DNA of 64,000 nt from NCBI GenBank assembly GCA_037693485.1, contig CM075351.1, forward strand, positions 98,412,001 through 98,476,000. The letters run 5' to 3'. Made by a program: the position numbers and the translations under genes. Each line of letters starts with the position of its first letter. The first letter of the stretch is position 1. This document shows, piece by piece, positions 1-11,900 of the stretch. The notes below the pieces were generated by a model. It searched no databases. It saw only the letters and a list, made by a program, of their open reading frames with translations, and was not told the origin of the DNA. The stretch is from Kitagawia praeruptora. Its lineage: Eukaryota > Streptophyta > Magnoliopsida > Apiales > Apiaceae.

Positions 1-677
1 CATAAACATGTAGTAGAGATCAAGAGATTCAGTTTGGTTACCCATATGAACGATTTGGATGCCGGAATCACTGTCAAAAGACTGTTTGATCTTCAAGAAC
101 ACCAAGAACAAATACTAGAGAATTTCCATAAAATTAAATCAGAAAATCTGATTTTCTGATTATTTTAGTAAATAAAAATAATTCAGATGCTATTTATATT
201 AATCAAAAATTAATACCCCAAAAATATTTTTAACCCCTAATTAAGATTATTAGGCCTTAAAAATAATTTTTATGGGATAAAAATGTAAAATTTTTATTTT
301 TAAACAAATACAATATATATGTCAAAATTTTCCAAAAATTATGAACATTACAAAAATTACAAAATAATGCATCTTTAAATATCCTATCATTATATAAAAA
401 TAATTTTATCAAAAACAAGGCTTCAGATTCAGTATAGGGGCTGGATCCGGAAATTAAAATGCAAAATAACTGTATTCTAAAAATATAAAAATTACAGAAA
501 AATAGAATAAAATATTCTATGATACACAGAAGTCACATAACACGTATAAGATAATTTTCCTATTTAATAAAAATCATAACGCGTTTAAATGCATTAAAAA
601 TAAACTAATACACATTAAAATCAACTAAAAATATATTTTAATATAATAAATTACACGTAATTTTCCGGGTCGTTACA
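1..677 (-). repeat. Element A 3' LTR, right-hand 677 bp
   Basis: It aligns base for base with 48182-48858, the end of the solo LTR, with five substitutions that I could count (about 0.7 percent). It ends in the terminal CA of the LTR. It is very AT-rich, with no coding sequence. Confidence 0.9.
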
Positions 678-2036
678 TTCTTCCCCCCTTATAAGGATTC
701 CGTCATCGGAATCAGCTAAGGCAACTAGTGGGGTTCCTTAATTCCTTAACTCCTTCCTTAACTCCTCATCATCAACACTTGCTTTACAAAACTGGGGATA
801 TATAGTGTTACTTTCGTAAACAACTTCTCCAAAAATCTCAATTCAATTATAGGGTCTCTATCTGAGGTAGTTGTCACTGGAGTCGTACAACCCATCGTTA
901 TTCATTCCAAATATGGCTCGACCAACTTTCCATTAACATAATATCTTTGAGAGAGAGAGAACTGATTCCATTGACATGTCACTGATATTCTAATCATTTT
1001 AGGACTCGTTCTTGCTCTTGGCGATTCCGTTGCGAATCTAATTTCTATCAGCGAATTTCGCTTATCCTGACCTGATTGGCATACCCTTGAAATTCAATAG
1101 AGATAACAAAAATCACAAAATTTTGAAGAGAACAGATTCCGTATCATAGCAAATGTTCCACAATTGTGGTTATGAATTTTATGAATTTTAAAGCAACCTG
1201 ATTTGAAATAAGAGAATAACTGAGAGATCAATATGATCACATGAACCCGACGTTGTGTGTCTTAGCTCCGACATTTACAATTAAAGGTGATCAGCCTTCT
1301 TGTAATACACAACACACCAGTGATGGCGTCCCATCCAACTTCTATCACACAGACAGATATACCTGGTGTCCCCTATAAATAGGGTTGTTCGTCTCAGTAG
1401 GATTAGAGAAATATGAAAGGAATTCCAAATTTGTTATTTTCCGAAAAGAAGAACCAGAAAGAAAGTACCGAACAAGCTATATTACAAATAAGGTTATTAA
1501 CCATTGGAGAAAACAAAAAGTTGAAAGTCTCAGAAATTTTAAAATAGGTTTCATAGTAACCACTGAAACAATTGAGATTCAAATGGAGATTGAACACAAG
1601 TATCAAAATGTCACTGTTTAGAAGAGGAGAAATATCTTTTAACGAATACCTCTTTAGGAGGGATATCAAAATAATTCATAGAAAGAAAAGGTATTGCCAA
1701 GGTCACTACTTATGCCTTCTTTGCCAATTCCTTCGATAGCTCGTCATTCGAATTTAAGCTTCTTCTTTTCCACGTTTTAAAAATATCGATATCATATGCC
1801 ATCGTCCACTCGTAATAATCTCTGAAGATTCCACAGTAAACATCTTCATTCTCCAGGCGGTCTGTCCAGTTCAGCACAACTATCTCAAACGAGTACTCCA
1901 ATCTTAACTTACTAATTGGTACTACATCCAATAGTCCAACACGAACTCTACATGAGCTCTGACGTTCCTTACTTAGCTATACACACTCCTACACACTCTC
2001 GTTTCTAGTTTACTATAACCCTGCTCTGATACCAAC
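678..2036 (-). other. Element A internal region (non-autonomous, no recognisable gag or pol)
   Basis: Only about 1.36 kb separates the two LTRs. The PPT (sense purine run from the CCCCCC tract near 683-692) is at the left and the PBS at 2023-2034 is at the right. I find no zinc knuckle, protease DSG, RT YxDD or integrase motif in any frame. A 73-codon minus-strand ORF (1931-1710) begins about 90 bp downstream of the PBS, where a gag would start, but its product is unfamiliar. A plus-strand ORF at 1385-1621 is probably chance. The element would need proteins supplied in trans. Confidence 0.7.
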
Positions 2037-2748
2037 TGTGACACCCCCCAAATCCGGGGTCAGAAGATTTGGTTGTCACGCGAAAATCCTCAAAATAAAA
2101 CATCTGTTTAATAATAATCATTCATTTGGGATTGTCCAACAATGGAAATAGAACATCTGTGACCCCAACATACCAAGATCTTTTAAGGTTATAGGGCTAG
2201 AAACAAGAATCCAAATTCCATTAGATAAAAAGCATTTCTTTCTTCACAACATTCTCTTTGATCAAATCTTAAACCACTGGTGTAACTTCGATAAGAAGTA
2301 CGCCAGGCTAACTAGAGCATCACATAATAATATTAATAATAATAAATATTAGAACTCAATTATATAAAATAGATCTTACACTAAATCCAGACATCCTGAG
2401 CCAAGTCATCTTCGAAATAGCATCATGCTTCTTCTCTTTCTGAGTTGTGCGGATACGTCTCGCCAAACTACCTTACTGAAATGTTAGAATTTACAACAGC
2501 AAGTATGAGCGAAAGAAATGCTCAGCAAGCGTATAAAAATTTTGATATAAAACCAGGATTAGTGGGGCATAAAAATCAACTGAAATGTATAACAGTTTAT
2601 AGAGAAACTGAATCAACAACTGTGATATAATTCAAATCATAACTGAAATCATTTGGCATGTCATAAAAATGAATCATCTGCCAACTCACAATATTTGGCA
2701 TGTCATAAAATGAATCATCTGCCAACTCACAATATATAATAGCCATTC
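2037..2748 (-). repeat. Element A 5' LTR, first segment, interrupted by element B
   Basis: It matches 44961-45673 of the solo LTR with a single-base indel as the only difference seen. It contains a tandem duplication of about 47 bp (motif GGCATGTCATAAAA) around 2655-2735. The last five bases, CATTC (2744-2748), are the left TSD of element B. Confidence 0.9.
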
Positions 2749-4040
2749 TGTTGAGTATTGAACACGGTAAAAGAATACAGGGGGGGGGGGTGAATGGATT
2801 CTTGAACTTTTCTTGGATTGAGTCTGTGTAGCAGATAAGTGCCTGTGTGTGCAGAAATTAAGGTGCGGATAAATAAACAACACAAGACACAATATCACTT
2901 TAATCTAATGTATATTAGATAAAGGTTGCTACAATCTGTGAATACAAATGGTAGTATTCTCAGCTTCGTTTTTCTCAGAGAGATATAGCTTACAGTGTAT
3001 GAAAAACTTGACTCACAAAAGTTACTAAGTTATGAAGTGAGGCTGTGTCCTTATAGAACATGGATACAGCCTGCTTACTACAAATAAGGTAGCTAAAACA
3101 CATTACTTTCTAGTCTGTCTATCCTTTTTGAGTAAGTGTCCAAACGGTTACAGATTTGACTTTGCAAAGCCTGTTTAGATCCACTTCTTTAGCTCCTTGT
3201 CTCTTCTATATCTCTCCAAGCTTCCTTGTAGGCTTTCCAGAGCACGTTACAGGTTGTGGTCCATAAAGTGCATTGGCTTGTTGCAGGTTTCTGACTTGTA
3301 CAATTTCATCAGTATTTTGTCTCAAAGAATGTATTCGAGAAGTGACTAAGTAAGTGATTCGAGAACTAGAATTGACTTGATCGATAACTCTGAGTTCTCG
3401 AATACTGTTATAGTGACATATCGAACCACTTCTCAAATAGCTCTTTTCCATCAGGATTCCTTGAGTTGTCGAATAGAGCATTTGACTTATCGAATCCTCG
3501 AGTTGTCGAATAGCTTTCTGAGTCTTTGAGATATCGAATGGAACTTTGACTTGTTGACTCTTTGAGAACTCGAATACCATCTTGACTTGTTGACTTCTTG
3601 AGTTCTCGAATAGAGTAGTAGACATATCGAATCCCTGAGATATCGAATGAGATATCGAACAGTGTATTCAGAGATATCGAATAGTGTCTTGAGATATCGA
3701 ATCTCTGACTTCTCGAATGCTGGACTTCTCGAATAGACAAATATACTTCTCGAATTGGTACTTAGGCAAATTCTTCATTTCTTCAAATCCCAACTGTGAT
3801 TATTTGGCAGTCTTTAACTCCTTGCTTGAGGCATGAACCATGGAACTTCTTTCAAGCATTATTCTAGACTCTATTTGTACAGTTACACAACTAGGATTTG
3901 ATGCCTATTACAAGTACAATACAAACAGAAACTCTACAACTAGAGGTTCCCTCAGTTAAGAGGTCATGTAAGTAATGCAAAGCATTACAAACAATTAGGC
4001 TTGTTATTAGATGTATACAGGCATGCCTCTGTAACTAACA
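2749..4040 (-). repeat. Element B 3' LTR
   Basis: 1292 bp, bounded by the CATTC TSD on the left and by the PPT on the right (CTCCCCCA run from 4042). It contains an 11-base G run near 2780 that is a G9 run plus one A in the other LTR. It also carries the cluster of TTCnnGAA and TTGACT words (about 3332-3755), with one dyad mutated to TTCTCAAA near 3430. Short ORFs here (for example 3206-3625) read through these repeats and are not genes. Confidence 0.95.
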
Positions 4041-4305
4041 ATCTCCCCCAAATTGTGAGTGAGACCCTTAGTCACAATTTCATGTCTGATAACAAGCCTA
4101 ACATACATTAAAGATAAAACTTTTAAAAGTACAGGTATGTGATTTGATTGAACACATAAATGAAATTACAAGATAAATACTTCTTACAGTATGATGAGGT
4201 ACTAGCCGTTTTCTTTTGATTGCATCTCCATTGCCTTGGCTTGTAGATCATCATATGCTTTCTGTTTCCTTTCTTTCCCCTTTCTTGCAATCTCATCTAC
4301 TGCTC
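4041..4305 (-). other. Element B polypurine tract and 3' untranslated stretch
   Basis: Next to the 3' LTR, the plus strand reads ATCTCCCCCAAATTG, which is a sense-strand purine run of the kind that primes plus-strand DNA synthesis. The identical position in element C has ATCTCCCCCAACTTG. The rest up to the stop of the third ORF is non-coding. Confidence 0.8.
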
Positions 4306-7300
4306 TCATGATTTCTTTTCATCCTTGTCCCCCTTTTTCTTCTTATCTTCATCACCCTTATCTCTCCTGTGATGTCTTCTCCTCCCATCACCTTTGTCTT
4401 CAGAATCATCATCCTTATTTCTCCTAGGTTGAGCCATCTCTGGAATTTCACCAGTTGCAATATAGGTTCTGAGGATATGCAGTGCCTCAATTTCTTCAGC
4501 ATTTCTGGCTCCAACCTTCTTCTGTAATTGATCAATGATAGCAATGATCAGTTTGTGATTTCTGGAGGTGAGATCATGAGGAATGACCAATTGCTTGATA
4601 TCTTCAATTCTGGTACCAGACTGATAAATAATTGTCCATGGCTTCTTGATCACTTCTGGTAGCCTTGTAGGTTGACCCTTCCTCAAATCATCAAACAGAC
4701 TCTTGCTGTTCTCATTTTTCTTCTCAATGATCTCAAGTATGGCATCTATCTCTGAGTGCTTTAGGTCTTGTAGAGTCTGGTATGTTAGATGCCATATCTT
4801 TAGTTTGGAAACCATCTCTATCTCCTTGACCCATATATTGTTGACTTTCTTGGGGATGACAGTGATGTAGTCTATCTGCTTCTTCACCTCCCTCAGATAA
4901 AACTGAGTGTCACCAACCTGTTCCCTTATGGCTTTCAGAAACTCCAAGAAGGCTTTATCATGATAGTCATTGGAGTTAGCAACTTCTTGTAGCTTGGCCT
5001 CAGTAACAACTTTGACTTCTACAGGCTTGGCACTCTCAGATATAGAGATTGGAGGTTTGTCAGATGGCATACTCCCTGCAACCACTGTGGTAGTTATGGA
5101 TTGCTTTTGTCCTCCAGGAGTAGTGATGTGCACAGTTGGTAAGGTGACAACTGGCAAGATAGATGGAGGCTCATCTACTTTGGCTTTTCCCTTGCCAGGC
5201 ACATTTGCTAGAGACTTAGAAGCCCTTTGTTGACCACCTTCTTTGATTATTATGCCTTTCTCTCCCTCTTTCTCTCCCTTTGTCTCCCCCTTTGAATTTG
5301 AGTTCCTAGCCTTCTTCTCCCCCTTAGGCTTGTTGTCAGGCACAGAGGCTGTAGAAATGTCCTTTGGGAGTGAAGATTCATCAGGTAGAGGGAGACCCAT
5401 ATGCCTCATCATTGCAGCTAACATGGATTGTTGATGCAGAAGGACATCAGCTGTGGTGGATGCTTGAGTGTCCAACTGATCATTTAGCAATGCAACCTTT
5501 TCTGTGAGATGAGCATTGGTCTTGGTGAGAGTAGCGACCTCCTGCTCAAGAGTGTTGACCTTAGTGAATAACTCATTGGCCTTGAAGCCAGATAAAGATT
5601 GATCCTGCAGCCTCTTCACTTCATATTTAGACAATTCATGCACAGGGACATCAGTCACTAGTCTATCTCCATAAAGATTTTTGAACATTATCCTCAGCAT
5701 GGCATTGGCATCTGTAGTCTGGTCAGATAGATTCTGAAATTGATGCCCCAGACCTGTGACAGCATCTTTTAGCACAGCCAGTCCATTGTCCACCTGAGTG
5801 CAGGTAGAGTTGCAGTGTTTGATATCCTTGAACACACTGTCCAACTGAGGAAATTTAGCATCAAAGGCCCTCTTGACCTCTGCTACTGAAGTGGCTGTCT
5901 TATCACACACCCTGTTGACTTCAGTTTTGACTCCCTTGCCAAGATAGTGTGCAGCCTTGAGGAAACCCTTGTAGGAGTCATTTACAGCTTCATACACTTC
6001 ACCAGGTGACAGGGATTTTGCATTGGAGCCCAGTGAAGTGATGTATTCCTCCCTGAGATACTGAAGTGCTTCATCGAGAGTAATATCATATTTTCCTTGC
6101 AACCAGGCATCTATGTTGCCATCTCTCTCAGCATCATCAATGATCTTTGACTTCTGCACTTCCACATCATCCCTATGGCATAACAGAATAGCCTCATAGT
6201 CTGGATTGGGCATGTCTGCAGTGAGAAGGTGCTGAGCAATCTTTGTGAACTCAGGAATCTGATCCACAATTAAGCTTTGAAGTGCTTCAACCGTCAATTG
6301 TTGTGGAACAGACCCTGATCCTGAAGCACTGTCATGTTGCACAGGCTTCAGCCATGTTGACATGAAGTCAGAGCTAGAGCTAGGCAAGCTAGTCTCCTCA
6401 GTTACAGATGCAACTTCTGTAACCGGATGGATTGACTCTACTACTGGTGTCACCACAGAAGTGGGATGAATTACACCAGCAGTTGACACAGGCACAGAGT
6501 CTCTAGTAAAAACTAGGGGAACCTCTGTGTTTGTGATGGTGTCATTAGGATATGCCTCAGCATGCATTCCCTCACCATCTAAATGTGGGTTCTGAGTGGT
6601 GAACAAAGTGTCATGCACTAAGTCACTTGAAATTATTGGCTCATCAAGCGAAAAGGATTCTTGATGATCAATACCTTGCATCTCAGTTGTCTGAGTTGCA
6701 GGCTCCAAAGAAATTTCAGAGTTAGATTCTGGAAGAGAAGTGTGTTTTAGAGTAGATTTTGGCAACTCCCCCTGAGAGATAGAGGGAGTTTCAAAAGTGA
6801 TGTGCTCTCCACTCAGTGTTGTGCCAGCCTTATCACTCCCATGTGCTGACTCTATACAAGAGGGTGCATTGGGGAGAATGCTTGATTCTATAGGTGCACC
6901 CTGTTGAGAGGATACACCTAGTGAGCTGTGTGCCCCTGATTTTACAACTTCAGCCATTTGTGTGACTGAAGAGGTGGTCTTAGTTTTCTTCTTCTTTGTT
7001 CTGTGTAAGGGTAACTCAGATTCCTCACTTCCTAGACCTAATTCAACAGCTAATGCTGCTTCAGACAAGATATTTAAAGGTGCAGACATTACTTCCTTTC
7101 TCTTCTTTTTACTAACATCACCCTTTTGAGAGGATGATGCAGTTGGCTCAGTAAGAGGTAGAGTGTTTGGTTGAGAGGGTTGGTTAGCAGGCCCTGGGTT
7201 AGCATTTTGTTCTACTTGCTTGGGCTGTGCTAACTTAGATTTTGCATCAAATGTTGGCATGTTGTGGGGGTAAGTCCTAAACAAACTCTCCATATGGGGA

Positions 7301-8064
7301 GTTATGTTCAGTCTTACATCCACATCATTCCTAGTTTCCAAGTTACCAAAAATGAGTTTGGTCATGGACTTAGGATAGCCTATTTTATTTTTATCAATCC
7401 CAGGCAATTCAATCAATGAAGCATTTTTATAATTAAGTACAGATTGAATAAAGCGAGGGAAGAAAATATCAGTACCTCTCTTGGTTGTGTTCTTACCAAG
7501 TCTCCCATATAATTCTTGAAGTATGATTTGGCCAACATCTATCTTCTTTCCATAGGCCAAAGCATATCCAATTTGCTGCACAGGTGCACTGATTTGATCA
7601 AAGCTTGATTTCCTGGCAGTGAAGACTTGGAGAAGAGTTGCAAACACATAGCTCCACTCCTTTCTCAGATTCTTTCTGTTTAGCTTTCCAAGGTTAATCC
7701 CATCTGAGTAGTTTATGAACTCAAAGAATTCTTCCAACTCTGCGTTAGTGGCCATTCTGTCAAATGACTCTTGTTGTAGTCCTAGTGCTTGGTTCATGTC
7801 TGCAGTAGTGATAGTGATTTCCTTATCTTGAACCTTGCAGTAGATGACATAGGAAGTGATTGCGTTTTCCAGGGCTACAACCTCCACAATAGCAGTACTC
7901 CAGAATTGTTCCAGAATATCGAGATACAGAGTTGGGTTGGCAGAGAGTGCATCCTTGATATATGACTCTGCCATCCATTTCACAAAGCACTTGAAATTTG
8001 CATTGGGTGCTTCAACATCACTAGTGAGAGCGATGAAGTTGGTGTTGAACTTTACTGTTGCCAT
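4306..8064 (-). CDS. Element B third ORF (Sirevirus ORF downstream of pol; function unknown)
   Basis: An intact 1252-residue ORF starts at ATG 8062-8064. The N-terminal 1-250 looks globular, with QFWST (53-57), LRKEWS (133-138) and IGYALAYG (165-172). The same three motifs, with identical 32-residue spacing between the last two, occur in the third ORF of element C, so the domain is conserved between two Copia families. Residues 270-600 are Ser/Thr/Pro-rich and low complexity, with basic clusters KKKRK (319-323) and KKKK (357-360). A probable coiled coil lies near 835-866, and the C-terminus is highly charged. I see no signal peptide and no hydrophobic membrane segment. ORFs in this position are often called envelope-like; here that label rests on position only. 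How it is expressed (subgenomic RNA, splicing) is not evident. Confidence 0.85.
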   Translation of the reverse strand: MATVKFNTNFIALTSDVEAPNANFKCFVKWMAESYIKDALSANPTLYLDILEQFWSTAIVEVVALENAITSYVIYCKVQDKEITITTADMNQALGLQQESFDRMATNAELEEFFEFINYSDGINLGKLNRKNLRKEWSYVFATLLQVFTARKSSFDQISAPVQQIGYALAYGKKIDVGQIILQELYGRLGKNTTKRGTDIFFPRFIQSVLNYKNASLIELPGIDKNKIGYPKSMTKLIFGNLETRNDVDVRLNITPHMESLFRTYPHNMPTFDAKSKLAQPKQVEQNANPGPANQPSQPNTLPLTEPTASSSQKGDVSKKKRKEVMSAPLNILSEAALAVELGLGSEESELPLHRTKKKKTKTTSSVTQMAEVVKSGAHSSLGVSSQQGAPIESSILPNAPSCIESAHGSDKAGTTLSGEHITFETPSISQGELPKSTLKHTSLPESNSEISLEPATQTTEMQGIDHQESFSLDEPIISSDLVHDTLFTTQNPHLDGEGMHAEAYPNDTITNTEVPLVFTRDSVPVSTAGVIHPTSVVTPVVESIHPVTEVASVTEETSLPSSSSDFMSTWLKPVQHDSASGSGSVPQQLTVEALQSLIVDQIPEFTKIAQHLLTADMPNPDYEAILLCHRDDVEVQKSKIIDDAERDGNIDAWLQGKYDITLDEALQYLREEYITSLGSNAKSLSPGEVYEAVNDSYKGFLKAAHYLGKGVKTEVNRVCDKTATSVAEVKRAFDAKFPQLDSVFKDIKHCNSTCTQVDNGLAVLKDAVTGLGHQFQNLSDQTTDANAMLRIMFKNLYGDRLVTDVPVHELSKYEVKRLQDQSLSGFKANELFTKVNTLEQEVATLTKTNAHLTEKVALLNDQLDTQASTTADVLLHQQSMLAAMMRHMGLPLPDESSLPKDISTASVPDNKPKGEKKARNSNSKGETKGEKEGEKGIIIKEGGQQRASKSLANVPGKGKAKVDEPPSILPVVTLPTVHITTPGGQKQSITTTVVAGSMPSDKPPISISESAKPVEVKVVTEAKLQEVANSNDYHDKAFLEFLKAIREQVGDTQFYLREVKKQIDYITVIPKKVNNIWVKEIEMVSKLKIWHLTYQTLQDLKHSEIDAILEIIEKKNENSKSLFDDLRKGQPTRLPEVIKKPWTIIYQSGTRIEDIKQLVIPHDLTSRNHKLIIAIIDQLQKKVGARNAEEIEALHILRTYIATGEIPEMAQPRRNKDDDSEDKGDGRRRHHRRDKGDEDKKKKGDKDEKKS

Positions 8065-8909
8065 TTGTGTAGAAGAGAGAAAAGAAATTGAAGGTTGAAG
8101 AAGAAATTTGGCTTTTCGTAGCTAGGGTTTCAGGGGTTTAGAGAGTGTAGATGCTTGAGAAATCGAATGAAATGAATCGAATAGATGTGAGATTGTATAA
8201 GTATGAAGTACTTGAATTGTCGATTAGCAGACTGTTTTGTATCGACAAGTCAGGCATTCGAGAAGTAGAAAACAACTATTCGAGAAGTCAAGAATGGCTT
8301 AATCGATAACTCAAGCAGATAGAAACTCACAGCTGGCAGTTATCTAACTTAGAAATAATTCTAAATTAAATAAAATGTGTTTTTATGAGTGAATTAAATT
8401 TTTAGATAAAAATCCAAAATCGGTTAAAATTCAGCGAGAATTCAGCCTTTTCAAATGATTCGAGAACTCAAATATAGTGTTCGAGAACTCAATCATTCGA
8501 GAACTCAGTTACTATATTCGAGAAGACTAGAATTCCTCTATTCGATATCTCAGAAAGACTCTATTCGAGAACTCAAGAGTACTCTAATGAGACTTATTAG
8601 AGATGTCGAATAGTGAATCATTCGAGAAGTCTGACTTATCGAACTATACCCATCACTCATAAAAATTTGATTTTCACTATCTTGTAAAAATTTACCAGAC
8701 ATATTCATTGAAAAATATCCTAGCAAATCAAATAGTGATTTTCTCAAAATTTCATAGAAATTTTAAGTTAATAAAAATATGATTTTCAACATATGCAACA
8801 GATTTGAAATATTTATAAATCATATTTCAGCCAACACTTACTTCAAAAATATTGAGGATTTAGATAAAGTAAGTGTTTACTGCTGCAACAATCTAGATGA
8901 TGTATTCAC
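8065..8909 (-). other. Element B spacer between pol and third ORF, with TTCGA-word array
   Basis: 845 bp without a supported gene. From about 8155 to 8645 it carries many copies of ATTCGAGAA(C/G)TC, ATTCGATATCTC and related words. These are the same words as in the B LTR, but here the ATTCGAGAA form is mostly on the plus strand, whereas in the LTR it is mostly on the minus strand. The 65-codon ORF at 8550-8747 is made of these repeats and is not believed. Confidence 0.7.
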
Positions 8910-11900
8910 TTAGCCAGAATCTGAAGAATTCAGCATTCCAATCTCACTTACCAACCTTGTGAAGGTGGCTTCATCTAATGGCTTAGTGAATATATCAGCT
9001 AGTTGTTTATCTGTAGAGACATAATGCAACTCAATGGTTCCATTAGTTGCATGTTCTCTTATGAAATGATATCTGATGTCAATGTGCTTTGTTCTAGAAT
9101 GATTGACAGGATTGGCAACTATAGAGATTGCACTTGTGTTGTCACACATGATTGGAATTCTTTCTAACACAAGTCCATAATCTCTAAGTTGATTTCTAAT
9201 CCAAAGCACTTGAGCACAGCAACTTCCAGCAGCTATGTATTCAGCCTCAGCTGTAGAAGTTGACACAGATTGTTGCTTCTTGCTATACCAAGAAACTAAC
9301 CTTTGTCCAAGAAACTGGCAGCTTCCTGAGGTGCTTTTCCTATCCACTCTGCATCCAGCATAATCAGCATCAGAGTAGCCAACCAGATTGAACCCTGTGT
9401 CCTTAGGGTACCATAATCCCAAGTTAGGAGTGCCCTTCAGATATCTAAAGATCCTTTTTATTGCAATCAAATGTGATTCCTTTGGATTTGATTGAAACCT
9501 TGCACACAAGCATGTAGCAAACATGATGTCTGGCCTACTTGCAGTGAGGTAGAGTAGAGAACCAACCATGCCTCTGTAGACTGAGATATCTACTCTCTTG
9601 CCTTTAGCATCTTCATCCAATTTAGTGGCAGTGGCCATGGGTGTCTTGGCAGGTGAACAATCTTCCAAGTCAAACTTCTTCAATAAATCCTTGATGTACT
9701 TGGTTTGACTGATAAAGATACCATCCTTCCTTTGACTGACTTGCAACCCTAGAAAGAATGTCAACTCTCCCATCATACTCATCTCATATCTGCTCTGCAT
9801 GAGTTTAGAGAATTTCTCACACAGTTTCTCATTTGTAGAACCAAAAATGATATCATCCACATAGATTTGAACTAGGATCATATCATCACCATGCTTCTTG
9901 TAAAACAGTGTCTTGTCCAATGTGCCTCGAGTGAATTGATTTTCAAGAAGAAATTGTGATAGAGTATCATACCATGCTCTTGGAGCTTACTTAAGTCCAT
10001 ACAGTGCCTTAAGCAATCTGTAGACAAATTCTGGGAAATGTGGATCCTCAAAGCCAGGTGGTTGTTGCACATAAACCTCTTCTTCCAACTCTCCATTTAG
10101 AAATGCACTCTTGACATCCATTTGATAAACTTTAAAGTTTGAATGAGCAGCAAATGCCAAGAATATTCTAATGGCTTCCAATCTAGCAACAGGGGCAAAT
10201 GTCTCATCATAATCAATGCCTTCCTGTTGAGAGTATCCTTTTGCAACCAGCCTTGCTTTGTTTCTTATTATTACACCATCTTCATCCATCTTATTCTTCA
10301 GAACCCATTTTGTTCCAACAATGGTTCTATTCTTTGGTGCAGGCACAAGTTCCCATACTTTGTTCCTTTCAAATTGATTCAGCTCCTCTTGCATGGCAAT
10401 AATCCAATCTGGATCCAACAATGCATCATCAAGTTTCTTAGGCTCAACTTGTGATAGAAAACATCCATAGAGGCACTCATTTTGAGTTGCTCTCCTAGTC
10501 CTTACTCCTGCATTAGGATCTCCAATGATTTGCTCTGCAGTGTGTGATCTATCCCATTTCCTTGAGTGTTCAGCCTGATTTCTCATCCTTGATGTTGCTT
10601 CATCATCCTCATCATGATCATCCTCATTTCCTCCCCCTGTGAAGTTGCCATTACTCACAGGTGTGTCTTGGATGCTTGTTTCTTCACTATTGATTGGCAC
10701 AAATTCTTCTCTTGTATCATTATTCACTTGAGTTTGTTGAACTTGAGTTTCAACTCCAGTTTCAGTCTCTTCATCAGAATCATCTAGATTATCAAACTTC
10801 AATGAATCTTTGTCTTCATCATTGGCTTCTTCTAGTCCAGGTAGTTTGCTGTCATCAAATGTTACATCTGTGCTTTCCATAACTTTCTTTTGACTGATGA
10901 CATAAACCTTGTATGCAATTCTTTCCATAGAATAGCCAAGAAAAATTCCTTCAAATGCTTTTGCATCAAACTTTCCAACATATTCAGAATTGTCCTTAAG
11001 TACAAAGCATTTGCTTCCAAAAGTATGAATATACTTCAGTGTAGGCTTCTTTCCAGTCATCAAGTTGTAAGGAGTCTTTCCAGTGTTTTTGTTGATGAGG
11101 GTTCTGTTCTGAATATAGCATGCAGTGCTCACAGCCTCAGCCCAAAAACATGTGGGCATTTTTGCATCAAGTAACATTGTTCTAGCAGCCTCAATTAGAG
11201 TTCTATTCTTTCTCTCAACAACTCCATTTTGTTGTGGAGTCCTTGGAGCTGAGAATTGCTGAGAAATGCCATTCTCTTTGCAGAATGCTTCAAGTGTGGC
11301 ATTTCTGAACTCTGTTCCATTATCACTCCTCAATGCAATCACACTTGCATCGTTTGCCTTTGCTTCCTTGTCAACTTTCTTTATATGCTCAATGATTACT
11401 TGTGGAGCCTCATCTTTTGATGCCAGAAATTCTACCCATGTATACCTTGAAAAATCATCAACCATTACCAGGGCATACTTCTTTCTTCCAAGTGACATTA
11501 TGTTAACAGGCCCAAACAAATCCATATGGATAAGTTGTAGTGGCTTGGTTACAGATGTCACTGTCTTTGACTTGTGGCTTGATCTCTTCATTTTTCCTTT
11601 TTGACAAGCCTCACACACTCCTTCTTGGCAGAATTCAAGTGTGGGCATGCCTCTCACTAACTCTCTTTTGACTAGAGAATTAATGGCTTTAAAGTTCAGG
11701 TGTGATAGTTTCTTGTGCCACAGCCAACAATCTTCATTTGATGCTTTTGAGTAAAAGCAACAAATTTTGTCCTTGTTTGCAGAGTCCATATTGGCTACAA
11801 ACAGGCTTCCCTTCCTTACTCCAGATAGAGCAAAATCACCAGTCTTCTTGTGGGTGATCAAACATTCATCTTTGTCAAAATTCACTTTGAATCCTCTATC

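Larger units (their letters stand above)
1..2748 (-). mobile_element. Element A, left part: Tekay-like Gypsy derivative (3' LTR end, short internal region, start of 5' LTR)
   Basis: A minus-strand LTR element runs in from before the window. The end of its left (3') LTR is at 677 (ending CGTTACA), directly followed by a pyrimidine run that is the PPT in sense orientation. An initiator-Met PBS (complement GCTCTGATACCA) is at 2023-2034 and the right (5') LTR starts TGTGACACCCCCC at 2037. The TGTGACA-CCCC-AATCCGGGG start is shared with element D, whose remaining Gag is Tekay/Del-like, so the Tekay assignment here is by relationship. The 5' LTR is cut at 2748 by element B and resumes at 28545. The full LTR length is known from the 3898-bp solo copy at 44961-48858. 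Confidence 0.85.

Noticed and set aside
2698..2898. ORF at the B 3' LTR end matching the start of the 661-codon ORF
   Set aside because: The similarity is just the shared LTR sequence.
3206..3740. 139- and 110-codon ORFs in the B LTR (also 27705-28239)
   Set aside because: Overlapping frames through the TTCGA-word array in both LTRs, with no protein motif. They are explained by repeat composition.
8155..8645. CRISPR-like array from regularly recurring TTCGA words
   Set aside because: The words are short, variable and unevenly spaced, and lie within a plant retrotransposon.
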